Part shown: positions 46,116-52,710 of the stretch, piece by piece
How positions within the stretch are numbered: the stretch's first letter is position 1
Layout: each line of letters opens with the position of its first letter
From: Apricaphanius iberus
Lineage: Eukaryota; Chordata; Actinopteri; Cyprinodontiformes; Aphaniidae
NCBI GenBank assembly: GCA_028564705.1
Contig: JAPXFQ010001681.1
Location: 558,001-622,000, forward strand
Direction of reading: 5' to 3'
DNA: 64,000 nt
Made by a program: the position numbers and the translations under genes
Notes under the pieces: model-generated
Databases searched by the model: none
Told to the model about the DNA's origin: nothing
Seen by the model: the letters and a program-made list of their open reading frames with translations, nothing else

Positions 46116-46761
46116 GTAAATGTCCACATCCGTCGCTATTTTTCTTAATGACTTATCGCGCGAAGACTTGTTATTTAAACAAAGTTTATTATTTAATGAA
46201 AACACTGCAATTGTGAAATATTGTTTTTTTGACATTTCGACAATATCGACAAAGTTTTGCGCATATTTGCAATAGAAACGCAGCTAATAAAACTGATCGG
46301 AGTGTGTGTCTCACTTCCTAATCTTTTCGTCCTGTTTGTGAATGTGCTGTTTGAGCTGCAGCGTCTCCTCGTGGACGCGCAGGAAGCGATCCTCCAGCTC
46401 CTCCCTGGACAACTTCCCGATGTTCTGCCGCTCCCGAGCGTGCTGATGAACAGACGGATCTGTGGGTAGGAACATTAACATCACATCTCAGCCTGGCTGT
46501 TCGACATGACTGGAAAAAAACAAACAAAAAAACACTTTGATGCACAAGTCAGGCATAAAATACAGTTCCAGGTTCTGGTTGAACTTTAAACATTGGAAGC
46601 AGGAACTGCACGTATGTGACAAACGGACAGCGGAAGCACACTGTGCACATTTCACCCAGGAGGAATCGGGGACCTTGCGGAGCGGCAGTGAGTCGGGACA
46701 GGTGGACGGTCATGTCTCTGACTGGGAGGTCTGCGGCCGTCTCATCGAGGACACAGGACAT
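8895..46761 (-). CDS. rpgrip1l: rpgrip1l (RPGRIP1-like, ciliary transition-zone scaffold), whole coding span in 24 exons
   Basis: RPGRIP1L anchors at the ciliary transition zone, where it organises the NPHP/MKS gate and binds RPGR-family and nephrocystin proteins. The joined exons give about 1,251 residues plus one unlocated exon; mammalian proteins are near 1,300. In order: an N-terminal segment ([11 protein letters not shown]), coiled coils up to about residue 545, a first C2 domain (about 545-690), a second C2 domain (about 755-880), an acidic linker, and a C-terminal RPGR-interacting C2-like domain (about 1,080-1,251). Diagnostic strings include [37 protein letters not shown] and RFTVVSEPP. 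These fit RPGRIP1L better than its paralogue RPGRIP1. All exon phases agree except across 43219 to 42675. Coding exons are listed separately. Confidence 0.95.
9141..9586. mobile_element. piggyBac-type MITE (TTAA-flanked), copy 1
   Basis: TTAA at 9137-9140 and 9587-9590 flank about 450 bases. The right end is atgatgtccccttTAA; the left end is degraded but keeps catattatgc. A longer copy of the same family lies at 17725-20790. No coding sequence is present, and it sits in the last rpgrip1l intron. Confidence 0.65.
10897..11033 (-). CDS. rpgrip1l: rpgrip1l coding exon 23: RPGR-interacting domain core
   Basis: The exon reads [15 protein letters not shown], then [19 protein letters not shown] and EDMMEASLS. 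It corresponds to the RFTVVSDPPEDEQ and ECEDIGVAHV block of vertebrate RPGRIP1L. Acceptor CCAACAG and donor GTGAGC are clear; it starts one base, and ends one base, into codons. A (GT)n tract begins just inside the downstream intron (10866-10890). Confidence 0.94.
11034..13317 (-). other. rpgrip1l intron between coding exons 22 and 23
   Basis: It contains a possible MITE at about 11577-12262, whose ends (gcctagtttatacttgtcc and gtatacacaaggctt) are imperfect inverted repeats, and a duplicated piece of coding exon 22 with its donor (12793-12944). No further exon is seen. Confidence 0.5.
12793..12944 (-). pseudogene. Duplicated fragment of rpgrip1l coding exon 22 with donor
   Basis: These 152 bases repeat 13198-13349 with few mismatches. 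The copy includes the splice donor (12911-12912) and the last 31-32 bases of coding exon 22 (12913-12944). It then breaks off without an acceptor, so it cannot form a normal exon. Spacing between copies is 405 bases. Confidence 0.9.
13318..13402 (-). CDS. rpgrip1l: rpgrip1l coding exon 22
   Basis: It reads [19 protein letters not shown] then LQGRNSPME, matching the VIYVDKENN and RRDILKAILQ region of the family. Acceptor CTCCTGCAG, donor GTAAGG; it starts two bases and ends two bases into codons. Its donor half is duplicated at 12793-12944. Confidence 0.93.
13485..13511. repeat. 27-base inverted repeat partner of 12944-12970
   Basis: cgtttgtaaaccgtgaaaca continuing to 13511 is the exact reverse complement of 12944-12970. 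The first arm starts at the break point of the duplicated exon fragment, so the two rearrangements are probably one event. Confidence 0.9.
14026..14141 (-). mobile_element. Short SINE/RTE-tail insertion with 13-base target duplication
   Basis: On the minus strand it ends in repeated ATGG units, after ccaggtgtgt-type sequence cognate to the common fish block acaccctggacaggtcgcca. It is bounded by identical gtgttttgaactc at 14013-14025 and 14142-14154. No coding capacity is present; it is probably a non-autonomous tail mobilised by a Rex3/RTE-type element. Confidence 0.85.
14856..14883 (+). repeat. G28 homopolymer
   Basis: Twenty-eight consecutive G on the plus strand, so C28 on the rpgrip1l sense strand, inside the intron between coding exons 21 and 22. 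It is long enough to form G-quadruplexes, and length calls in such runs are error-prone. Confidence 0.9.
15225..16013 (+). mobile_element. L2 LINE, 5'-truncated copy on plus strand
   Basis: Frames across 15240-15620 read [19 protein letters not shown] and [20 protein letters not shown], then [20 protein letters not shown], with several frameshifts and stops. The 3' end is the L2 tail with aagtgtgctacacaaataaa and repeated TTGCC near 16013. It is homologous to the C-terminal part of the 23566-27660 element, in opposite orientation. Confidence 0.9.
16980..17166 (-). CDS. rpgrip1l: rpgrip1l coding exon 21: start of RPGR-interacting domain
   Basis: It reads [20 protein letters not shown], then [18 protein letters not shown] and [14 protein letters not shown]. 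This is the family block SEKIRIEIIALSL to PAEETPVSLPKP, the opening strands of the C-terminal C2-like domain that binds RPGR/nephrocystin-4. Acceptor CTCCTCAG, donor GTAAGAG; phase 0 in, phase 1 out. Confidence 0.96.
17468..17565 (-). CDS. rpgrip1l: rpgrip1l coding exon 20: linker with SDSDDC motif
   Basis: It reads [16 protein letters not shown] then [23 protein letters not shown] followed by a basic stretch is a conserved landmark just upstream of the C-terminal domain. Acceptor TTGTTCCAG, donor GTCAGTG; it starts two bases into a codon and ends in phase 0. Confidence 0.94.
17833..20440. mobile_element. hAT-like insertion inside the piggyBac-type MITE
   Basis: Near-identical 8-mers atctcacc (17825-17832) and agctcacc (20441-20448) flank 2.6 kb. 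The ends, read inward, share GTGGCTTAGCCAG / GTGGCATAGCCAG. No transposase frame is recognisable. A further element lies inside (18834-19619). The ends are degenerate, so the superfamily is tentative. Confidence 0.55.
18834..19619. mobile_element. DNA transposon with CAGGG termini nested in the hAT-like insertion
   Basis: Termini CAGGGCTCGACATTAA and, on the complement, CAGGGTTTGAAATTAA are imperfect inverted repeats. Subterminal copies of ggacaagtg occur at both ends. Flanking aacta occurs on both sides. The interior (18990-19230) is GC-richer but contains no domain I know. Confidence 0.5.
21878..22019 (-). CDS. rpgrip1l: rpgrip1l coding exon 19: acidic linker
   Basis: It reads [20 protein letters not shown], then [20 protein letters not shown] and ISEEIIE. 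SEGQL and the acidic tail match the linker of vertebrate RPGRIP1L. Acceptor GTCTTCACAG is good; the donor GTCGGA is weak but required by phase (phase 1 out, joined with AT to give Asp). Confidence 0.9.
22483..22551 (-). CDS. rpgrip1l: rpgrip1l coding exon 18: short linker exon
   Basis: A 69-base exon encoding [20 protein letters not shown] then DVQ, comparable to the EDRKEISPEVE segment of mammalian proteins. Acceptor TTTTTCCACAG, donor GTAAACTC; phase 0 on both sides, so it can be skipped without changing frame. Confidence 0.85.
23566..27660 (-). mobile_element. L2 LINE, near full length, inactivated
   Basis: Read on the minus strand from 27660, ORF1 shows an esterase-like (SGNH) fold remnant: [12 protein letters not shown], then [20 protein letters not shown] and [15 protein letters not shown]. 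It carries one frameshift near 27440. ORF2 starts near 26680 with an endonuclease ([52 protein letters not shown]) broken at the T run around 26375. RT follows in one 537-residue frame (24015-25628) with [42 protein letters not shown] and [13 protein letters not shown] at 24012-24014 replaces a conserved Tyr codon. The 3' end is the TTGCC-repeat tail. It lies in sense orientation in an rpgrip1l intron. Confidence 0.93.
27707..28212. mobile_element. Tc1-like deletion derivative
   Basis: TA at 27705-27706 and 28213-28214 flank inverted termini beginning CAGTACAGACCAAAAGTTTG on both strands and running about 120 bases. The short interior encodes a remnant SPDLNPIEM, the block carrying the last acidic residue of the Tc1 catalytic triad. 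It abuts the 5' end of the L2 element. Confidence 0.92.
28821..28919 (-). CDS. rpgrip1l: rpgrip1l coding exon 17: basic linker with VTFVDV
   Basis: It reads [18 protein letters not shown] then [15 protein letters not shown], matching the APRPK and KKVSFVDIMP region of the family. Exactly 33 codons, phase 0 on both sides. Acceptor ACCACTAG has a weak pyrimidine tract; donor GTGAGATC is strong. Confidence 0.92.
29003..29286 (-). CDS. rpgrip1l: rpgrip1l coding exon 16: end of second C2 domain and linker
   Basis: It opens with [18 protein letters not shown] and [13 protein letters not shown], the last strands of the second C2 domain, then runs into a Glu-rich, poorly conserved linker. Acceptor TTGTCTTCAG is strong. 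The phase-correct donor GTCAAA at 29001-29002 is weak; a better-looking donor 18 bases on (GTATCT) would include an in-frame TAG, so the 3' boundary is uncertain. Confidence 0.85.
29609..30239. mobile_element. hAT-type MITE with 8-base target duplication
   Basis: Flanks atccaaat (29601-29608) and acccaaat (30240-30247) differ at one base. Ends CAGGGGCGGTTCCAAG and, on the complement, CAGTGGCAGATCTAG fit hAT termini. The interior contains pieces of at least two other MITE families (cagtgttgggagtaac near 29699, and tacggtgcgttcaaaacgc with its partner ggtgtgaatgtgccataa). No transposase is present. Confidence 0.7.
31485..31600 (+). repeat. Teleost interspersed repeat tail (atcagaatcag type)
   Basis: tcagaatcagctttaagaat is followed by atggccaagtatg and tacaaggaattt, a block that recurs in many fish genomes as a retroelement end. 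Only the end is present and no coding sequence is seen. Confidence 0.5.
32258..32588 (-). CDS. rpgrip1l: rpgrip1l coding exon 15: second C2 domain
   Basis: It reads [19 protein letters not shown], then [53 protein letters not shown] and [30 protein letters not shown] and DLDRYLK followed by LxFYVFD are hallmarks of the second C2 domain, which in this family lacks most calcium-binding Asp residues. Donor GTGAGATT. The acceptor is a TAGCAG tandem, so the exon may begin at 32588 or at 32591, adding one Gln. Confidence 0.96.
32752..33806. repeat. ATGG-based minisatellite array in rpgrip1l intron
   Basis: About 1,055 bases of ATGG tetranucleotides with regular interruptions. The left part (to about 33420) alternates gggttcacgg and gggtttatgg with actgaagggttca. 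The right part is built from ggaagggttcacagatgg units. Four-base periodicity keeps several frames open on both strands, giving artefactual translations. The right edge reaches the splice donor of coding exon 14 at 33807-33808. Confidence 0.97.
33809..33951 (-). CDS. rpgrip1l: rpgrip1l coding exon 14: end of first C2 domain
   Basis: It reads [20 protein letters not shown] then [20 protein letters not shown] and [20 protein letters not shown] and LYREKxKALGYI are conserved after the first C2 domain. Acceptor CATAAACAG. The donor is GTATCC, with C instead of G at +5, formed by the edge of the ATGG array. Confidence 0.95.
34490..34720 (-). repeat. L2-type LINE 3' fragment, degraded
   Basis: tttatatagcagctttctag and gtgccttacaacag resemble the 3' end of fish L2 elements on the minus strand, followed by tgagtctttagctactttt and agagaattccataaattatg, typical of the C-terminal WN-S-L region. 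No intact frame remains. Confidence 0.5.
35483..35935 (-). CDS. rpgrip1l: rpgrip1l coding exon 13: first C2 domain
   Basis: The largest exon (453 bases). It reads [18 protein letters not shown], then [58 protein letters not shown] and [15 protein letters not shown], ending with [11 protein letters not shown]. The order IHLERGENL, TFCTYAFYDFE, YNFTSQYLV and ITLEVHQA is the family's first (C2-N) domain. Acceptor TTCTTCAG, donor GTGAGTC; phase 1 in and out. Confidence 0.97.
36340..36720. repeat. AT-rich degenerate minisatellite
   Basis: Variants of atatttagcttgctaactaa recur about a dozen times at irregular 20-40 base spacing in the intron between coding exons 12 and 13. There is no coding potential. 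Units contain TTAGC/GCTAA inverted pairs. Confidence 0.7.
38062..38179 (-). CDS. rpgrip1l: rpgrip1l coding exon 12: end of coiled coil
   Basis: It reads [19 protein letters not shown] then [20 protein letters not shown], ending the coiled-coil half (LLDIRAARIHKLE in mammals). Acceptor GGTCTGCAG, donor GTATTC; phase 0 in, phase 1 out. Confidence 0.95.
38437..38616 (-). CDS. rpgrip1l: rpgrip1l coding exon 11: coiled coil with [13 protein letters not shown]
   Basis: It reads [19 protein letters not shown], then [19 protein letters not shown] and [21 protein letters not shown] and the [13 protein letters not shown] block are near-invariant family landmarks. Exactly 60 codons, phase 0 on both sides; acceptor TTTTCTCAG, donor GTGGGG. 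Confidence 0.97.
38693..38743 (-). CDS. rpgrip1l: rpgrip1l coding exon 10: 17-codon coiled-coil exon
   Basis: It reads [17 protein letters not shown], matching the NADELSEALLLIK motif of mammalian RPGRIP1L. At 51 bases and phase 0 on both sides it is skippable in frame. Acceptor TTTCTTTGAAG, donor GTAGGT. Confidence 0.95.
38832..38938 (-). CDS. rpgrip1l: rpgrip1l coding exon 9: coiled coil
   Basis: It reads [20 protein letters not shown] then [15 protein letters not shown], comparable to NEKLVQENRELQLQYLEQK. Acceptor GACTGATTCAG, donor GTAAGC; it starts two bases into a codon and ends in phase 0. Confidence 0.95.
39029..39168 (-). CDS. rpgrip1l: rpgrip1l coding exon 8: coiled coil
   Basis: It reads [20 protein letters not shown] then [18 protein letters not shown] and LDRIKAER. 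The family block is EEQWKLKEQQLKVQIAQLE. Donor GTCTGT was chosen over the nearby GTGGTC because only the former joins to give AERDKNEQ, the conserved order. Acceptor CGTCCGCAG. Confidence 0.94.
39169..42365 (-). other. rpgrip1l intron between coding exons 7 and 8
   Basis: It contains the 16-base palindrome at 39500-39536, T- and A-rich runs, and a probable MITE near 42055-42270 (purine-rich ends, ending gtgtgaatatggcttta). I see no additional exon. Confidence 0.5.
39500..39536. repeat. Perfect 16-base inverted repeat
   Basis: catatgatacggacca (39500-39515), a 5-base loop, then the exact complement (39521-39536). It lies in the intron between coding exons 7 and 8 and is unrelated in sequence to the hairpin at 3850-3887. 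Confidence 0.9.
42366..42439 (-). CDS. rpgrip1l: rpgrip1l coding exon 7: coiled coil
   Basis: It reads [18 protein letters not shown] then NKKLLN. Alignment to LQDRINDLEKERELLKE places the acceptor at ATGTCAAACAG, although its pyrimidine tract is poor; upstream AG alternatives change the phase. Donor GTGAGG; phase 0 in, phase 2 out. Confidence 0.9.
42529..42675 (-). CDS. rpgrip1l: rpgrip1l coding exon 6: coiled coil
   Basis: It reads [20 protein letters not shown] then [18 protein letters not shown] and [11 protein letters not shown], matching QRTLRISHDALMANGDEL and later residues. Exactly 49 codons, phase 0 on both sides. A (CA)n tract at about 42683-42706 lies just before the acceptor. The previous recognisable exon ends in phase 2, so one exon is missing between them. 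Confidence 0.93.
42839..43100 (-). mobile_element. L2 LINE 3' tail, sense orientation in rpgrip1l
   Basis: The same 3' end as the 23566-27660 element: TTGCC repeats, then (read on the plus strand) atttatatagcacactttca, gtgctttacatgattcagtg and ataaaacacagc. About 260 bases are present, so the copy is severely 5'-truncated. The inner boundary near 43100 is approximate. It occupies the interval where a conserved exon is expected. Confidence 0.88.
43219..43362 (-). CDS. rpgrip1l: rpgrip1l coding exon 5: coiled coil
   Basis: It reads [20 protein letters not shown] then [18 protein letters not shown] and ARQQQTSTL. The family order is ENVIQSQRGQIEELE to QLRRKENEIE and LLQLREQQ. Acceptor TTCCCCAG; donor GTTTGT is weak. 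It ends in phase 2. Confidence 0.93.
   Translation of the reverse strand, partial: RERGGVTAKSYGGAGSIGGAAEGGAEEEGRGVRREAPAGPTAADLHS
43607..43706 (-). CDS. rpgrip1l: rpgrip1l coding exon 4
   Basis: It reads [18 protein letters not shown] then [16 protein letters not shown], corresponding to YGNSLLEEARGEIRNL. Acceptor TTCGTCAG, donor GTAAGTT; phase 1 in, phase 2 out. Confidence 0.95.
43755..44665. repeat. Hairpin-rich degenerate minisatellite
   Basis: About 900 bases are built from variants of ctgaactgaacagattcag followed by atggt or ttggt, repeating irregularly every 25-40 bases. Many units hold short inverted arms, for example CTGAATC-GGGCA-GATTCAG near 44532 and CTGAAT-TACCAG-ATTCAG near 43977. 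No reading frame is conserved. It fills most of the intron between coding exons 3 and 4. Confidence 0.85.
44866..45179 (-). CDS. rpgrip1l: rpgrip1l coding exon 3: N-terminal coiled coil
   Basis: It reads [18 protein letters not shown], then [35 protein letters not shown] and [29 protein letters not shown] and RLISAKQQLQ are diagnostic of RPGRIP1L. Acceptor CCTCCTCAG, donor GTGAGTCC; phase 2 in, phase 1 out. Confidence 0.97.
45227..46284 (+). mobile_element. Harbinger/PIF-like transposon remnant with a Myb/SANT-like domain
   Basis: Ends GCTGCGTTTCCATC and, on the complement, GCTGCGTTTCTATT are inverted repeats with TA-containing flanks. The plus-strand frame at 45873-46080 reads [19 protein letters not shown] then [20 protein letters not shown] and [12 protein letters not shown]. 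This resembles the Myb/SANT-like (MADF) DNA-binding protein of PIF/Harbinger elements and host MSANTD proteins. A later (TA)n expansion at 46084-46113 follows the domain. No DDE nuclease is present. Confidence 0.65.
46315..46459 (-). CDS. rpgrip1l: rpgrip1l coding exon 2
   Basis: It reads [20 protein letters not shown] then [18 protein letters not shown] and [26 protein letters not shown] and LKQHxxKQEDKIK are conserved family blocks. Acceptor CCTACCCACAG, donor GTGAGAC; phase 1 in, phase 2 out. Confidence 0.96.
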
Positions 46762-46769
46762 GCTTTGGT
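46656..46769 (-). CDS. rpgrip1l: rpgrip1l coding exon 1 with start codon
   Basis: Acceptor TTTATTTCCAG precedes eight UTR bases and the ATG at 46759-46761. It reads [20 protein letters not shown] then [26 protein letters not shown] near the start is specific to RPGRIP1L and supports this Met. Donor GTGAAA was chosen because it leaves one base (G) to join with AT of the next exon; a nearer GTCCCC has the same phase but is poorer. Confidence 0.92.
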
Positions 46770-47034
46770 CTGGAAATAAACACAACCTTCATTGGGTTCT
46801 CTCATTTCAGTCACAGACATCCCAATCCACATTAAAATAAAATCACGCTGCAGCCAGTTTTTGCTCAAAATCGTCCATCTTAGCATCTGATTTACAAAAC
46901 AAATAGCACAAGTAGCACTGAGGATGAGCAAATATTGTAGTTTATCAGTGCGGGATTTTTTAAATCTTGATTGAAGAGGAACGATTTAGAGTCAGCACAC
47001 GTTTTCAGATAATCCAGCTAAAATCTACCAATCA

Positions 47035-47535
47035 GGCCTTACATCTAAAACCTTCTATCATCTGAAGAACATTTCTAGGATTAAAGGACTGGTGGTCTGA
47101 AGAAACTCATCACTGCAATTATGTTTAGTCAGCTCGATTACTGCAACAGCGTCCTCCCAGGTCTACCTAAAAAGTCAGACAGCTGCACTCAGGTCCTCAA
47201 ACTCTAGAACAGGTTTTATTTTTTTCTGTGCATGTTACAGCAAATGGTGAATAAATAAAGAAAAATCACCATAAAACTAAAATCTAGAGAAATAAAAAAA
47301 TTCTGTGAGATTATTGCAGTTTCCACATTATAAGTATCGATTCATGGTATCAGTTAACTAACCGCTACGAGTACATTAAAACGGTATCGGCGCCGATACC
47401 AGTATTGGCACATCCCCCGTTTTGTTCTCTAAGGTTTTATTTTATGCTTTTATTGTTTTTTCTTCCCGAATCATGTAAAGCACCGAAAATTGTCTTTTTG
47501 TTGCAGGTGTGCTGCACAAATAAAGCTGCTTTGCC
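47035..47535 (+). mobile_element. L2 LINE fragments, plus strand, internally deleted
   Basis: 47040-47180 retains the stretch with atctgaagaacatttctagg and attaaaggact, then gctcgattactgcaac and ggtctacctaaaaa, which belong to the L2 RT C-terminus. After a gap, 47440-47530 retains the 3' tail (tcatgtaaagcaccg to cacaaataaagctgc). Inside the gap lies a cggtatcggcgccgatacc palindromic MITE end near 47385. Confidence 0.7.
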
Positions 47536-48099
47536 GTTATCGTCATAAGAATTATTTTTTATCGTGACCCCATTGTTTGTTTCGAACTGGTGTTCTGATG
47601 TAGAAAACTGAATCATCTGTACCTTGTTCGTGGTTGATTCTTTTTTGGCATGTTGGTGTTTGTCAGGCTTTGATGACAGACTCGTGCAGCCCCAGCCAAT
47701 GCAATCTATTTTTTGCTTTTGTTTTTTTTTCATACATGATTTAATCCAATAAGAAGACTTGAGAAAAATCATCTGTCATGTAGGAAGTTACAGTCCAGAT
47801 GTATTTTCTGATCATACCTCTATTAATGGATTTCTGTTATTTCAATAAAAAAAAAGTACAAAAACTGACAGAGTTAATGTGGAGTACATGCACTATTTGT
47901 GGATTACAAGTAATTTACAGCGATTCTTTTATTCCCTGGCTCTGCCTCTGTCATACTTCATCCTAAAAAGTTAGGTTATTCTGAGCTAGCTCTGTAGTTA
48001 TGCTGCTATATAGACTAACCACTCTTCCACACGGCTTCTTTCGTCTTCTAAAACTCTCCAGTTGCATTATTTTCTGTTATTTCAATTGTAACTTTTGCC

Positions 48100-48403
48100 T
48101 TCCTCTCACCATAGAAGCTACACCTGGTCTGGCGTTCTGTTTGGCTGGAGTACCTTCCTGGAGCTGGGCATCGGCTGGGATCCTACCGAACTTTCTACCT
48201 CTCCTGTTATTAACTTTTGACTTTCTTCTGTTTCATTTTTGTGTCTCCGCTCTGTCTTCCTGAACACTCCGGTTGGCTGTGGCAGATGGCCGATCATACT
48301 GAGCCAGGTTCTGGTTCTGCTTCTGCTGGAGGTTTCTTCCTGTTAAAGGAGAGTTTTTCCTCTCCACTTTCACTACATGCTTGCCCAGTATCAGGGATTG
48401 ACC
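48100..48403 (+). repeat. Teleost LINE-tail-type repeat, copy 2, left part
   Basis: It shares gaggtttcttcctgttaaa and gagtttttcctctccacttt with copy 1 at 5345-5690. It stops at the hAT insertion point and resumes at 52155. Confidence 0.65.
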
Positions 48404-49384
48404 CAGTGGCGGCTGGCCAATAGAGGCCAGTAGGGCGCCGCAACACCACTCACAAATTGCCATATTACCTTGAATAAAACATGGAAAATAGTTTTTTAAA
48501 TAACATAAATATTATTAAATATATCTGTGTTTTTCTTCAGATGTGTAAGATAAACATTTCATAGTTTAAGGGGAGTTGAGTTGTGGTTGTTAAACTAATC
48601 TGTGTTGTCTAATTGAGGACATATTTCCGCCTTGGCTCCCATAGAAAGTCGTTATAAATAGTACATGCGCAGTAGCTCCTCTTCAATACAAGAGACAGGA
48701 TGATTTGGGGCGCAGGAGAGGTGCGCCCTGAGGGGGCGGAGATTACATATCGCCTCCCTGCTGCTGTGGGGCTGAAATCAAACAACGTCACAGACGTCTG
48801 TCATAGATAGGCAGGTCAAACCGCGGGAGATGGGGACGAACGAAAAGAGAAATAATTAAGTTAAATCCCTAAAAACAATACCATATGAGAGAAAAAATAC
48901 GGAGCCCCTCTGGCAGTGGTGGTCCTTCCTACAGGCGACATAAGCGCTTGCCTAGGGCGCCATTTAGTGAGGGGCGCCAAATATGCGGCAAGAATTTAAA
49001 AAAAAATAATGTCTACAGTCGAAACCAAAAGTTAACATACACTATGTGGAAACGCAAGTATCCTTTTTTTTCTCACTGTCCAACATGAAATCGGAATAAA
49101 CTTTTCCTATTCTAGGTCAATTACAATTAATACAATTATTTCTATTTACTAAATGTCAAAATAAAGAGAGGAGGATTTTTTTCAGACATTTTTTAATTAC
49201 TTTTTTCAAAGTCAGAAGTTTACATACACTAAGATCACTATGCCTTTAAACAATTTGGGAAAGCCAATATATGCCATCTCTTTGGAAGCTTCTGTTTAAT
49301 TGACCTCATTTGAGTTAATTAGAGACACACCTGTGGATGTATTTAAGGACACATTTGAAACACACTGCTTCCTTGTGAATCATC

Positions 49385-50027
<643 letters not shown>

Positions 50028-50520
50028 AAAGGATAGGTGCGTTTCCACGTAGTGTATGTAAACTTTTGGTTTCAACTGTATTTATTTATTCCAACAGATT
50101 TTGCCATCTCTATCTATAACAATACTCTGACATAAATATTGCTTCCATAAATATTTTGTGTATATAGTGTATTTATGTGAATCCCATTTTACAGTATATC
50201 ATCTTTGCACACAATGTTTTATTGTTAATTTATTTATTTTTTTTGGATTCTTTAGTGTGCACTTTATGTTGTTGCACTACTGTTCAAGTTAAACGTTTTT
50301 TTTTTTTATATATATGTATTATTGAACAGCTTTATTCTTTTGCACACATTGTTATATTGTTATTGTTATACTACCATTATTTAAACAAATGTGAAATTCT
50401 TTGGACATGACTTCTTTTTTCGTGGGCAAGGGGCGCCATCAGTCAAGCTGATCTCTAGGGCACCAAATGGTCAAGGAACGCCACTGCCCTCTGGTGACAA
50501 TGGAGGAATAAAATACAAGA

Positions 50521-50645
50521 TTCTTAATGCGTGGCCATCAGTTATTAATGCGTGGGAACGAGATACTTAATGCGTGGCCACGACTTATTAATGCGTGGCC
50601 ACGAAATAATAACACGTGGGAACGAGAAAATTAATGCGGTCATCT
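50521..50645. repeat. Six-unit tandem array with TGCGTGGCCACG cores
   Basis: About six 21-23 base units of the form ttaatgcgtggccacga or ttaatgcgtgggaacgag. Units alternate between a palindromic GTGGCCAC and a GTGGGAAC core. The array lies inside element A, just outside element B. Confidence 0.88.
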
Positions 50646-52154
50646 CCATGCTGAGACAAGACTGTTTGTACAAGCCCGTAATGCCAAAATCCTTGCATAT
50701 CGTTTTTACAAATATAAAGAGCTCCCTGCAAACAATATAGTTTGATAGCTGCTGCTGAAGCAGGTAGTTATCTCTAGTTTATTTTCCACATATTCCTGCT
50801 TTCTTGTTGCTGTGCGCCAGCAAGCTAGATTAATCAAACCGCTGTCCATTGTGCTGATGTTGCAAGTCACTACATAACCTTAAAAAATTATCTGTCGCAA
50901 GTGATAGATACCAAAATTATATTGATAGATGCAATTTCAAATCTAGCTGTATGAAGCTGTTTTGTACTTTTAAAAAAACTGAAGTATTTTTAAACTAATA
51001 ATGTAAAGTGCGCTAAGGGAAGTGCCATCTGTGAATATGGAGCAGGGGAAGGGGACGTCTGGATCGCTCTGTGCTGTCGAGCTTGGATGGATGGATGGAT
51101 GGATGGACGGATGGAGTAACGAAATCTAGAAGGGGGTTGAGTAGACCTGGCGGACTTCTGTTCTCTCTGATTCCTTTTGTAGTTTTAAAGCTGTGAATTA
51201 TTTCTAAACTATCCAGATTATTTTGACCCATAGTAATATTTTAGCTACAGAAATCCGAGCGCAGTGCACATGGGTGCGGGCATCATTGATGAGCTGGAGG
51301 CAAAGTCAGGGTCGGTGCAGTATTACATGGACACAAAATACTGTCTGGCTACTTCTGTTTCATACATGTTGATTACATTAGACAGAACAGGAAATAAGGA
51401 AATTTGGATATTGAAAGTCAGTAATAAGAGCTAAAATGCAATAATATATTATTATTTGAACTATTTACAACAAGGCTAATTTTATTATTGGCAGTGTGCA
51501 AAACGTGTAGACCTCCTACATCTGGCGCAAACGCCACACACTGACTGCATCTGGTGCAGGGGTTGGAGATCTTTTTAAATGCAGATTCTCATCTTGTCAC
51601 ACATCACACCTTGTCATACTTTAAGTGGAGCTCTGGCAGGTTCTCCCAGTGTGAACCCAGTCTGAACCAGAACCTCTATAGACAGCTCAGTGTTTCCTCC
51701 TCTACAGTAGCAGTCTGTTCCAGCAAAACTGCTGAGGCCTCTGACTGAAATCATTCTGTTGTCGTAGGATAGTCCTATTAAGAAGGAAGATCAGGGTTGT
51801 CTAACATTAATAAGAAACAGTCAGCTTTAAATGCAGAAAATGTTAGACAGTTAGTTTGTGTTAGCAACTGGCTAAAAGAGCAATAGTTTAAAAGGGCCAT
51901 GTGTGAAGGTGGAGTTAACAACAAAATTCTATTAATCTCTCCTTTAGTTAATGAAAAATGAGCTACGGCAATTGGATTTGTCCCTTTACACTAACAATTT
52001 TCGGTTTTTAGTCATATTTAGGAATGTTAATTAGTCAGGATTAATTCACAGCTACCCTCTAATTAATTGGGTAAAAAATATATATCATTTGAAAACCCTA
52101 ACATCTAGCCATCATCATAGCCCCCCCTGGAGAAAACTCCACCAGCCGCCACTG

Positions 52155-52320
52155 GGTTGACCCGATGCAATCTGCTGGGTTTCCTTAGATTGAAACCTTT
52201 TGGAGATTTAATGCACTTTTTATGAAACTACAATCAATTGGAATGGATGCCTGATTGGATTGAAATGCCTTTGTTTTTGCAACGTGTGTTGAGATTACAT
52301 GTTGCGTCAAATGAATAAAA
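52155..52320 (+). repeat. Teleost LINE-tail-type repeat, copy 2, right part
   Basis: Continues the repeat interrupted at 48403: cccgatgcaatctgctgggt to caatcaattggaatggatgc, equivalent to the gattggaatgtttgtataat end of copy 1. Confidence 0.6.
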
Positions 52321-52710
52321 ATAATTGAGTTAAACTAAATCAAAGTTCGCACACAAAGTGGGAATGTTTGTGTTCATTCTGTCTAAGAACACCTATTAGA
52401 AATACTTTTGTATTCAACCGGAAAGCCTGTTTTATTCCTTCCCTTACAGATGATGGAAAATATTAGTATTTCCCCCATAAAACACTTGCCCTGACTTGAG
52501 AACACCTTAATGAAATTCCAGACTTCTCCAGACTAAAAGGTTCATTCAAGTTTATCTCCATCAGACTGAAGCTAACGTTGATAAAGAAGCTAACGGCCTC
52601 AGTCGAGCGCGTATTTATGGTCATAAATGACCTTTTTAACATACATACGTTTAGCGTTTGCTATAATATGTCATATTTAGCCTTTTATGAACTTTTTAAA
52701 TGTCTCTTAC

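Noticed and set aside
45873..46148. Myb/SANT-like frame as a host MSANTD gene
   Set aside because: It is enclosed by inverted terminal repeats, lacks introns and a full protein, and runs into a (TA)n tract; a Harbinger remnant is simpler.
46549..46785. 78-codon frame as the complete first coding exon of rpgrip1l
   Set aside because: Family resemblance stops at the GTGAAA donor at 46655; the remaining residues are intron translation. The upstream Met at 46783-46785 lies in the intron before the acceptor.
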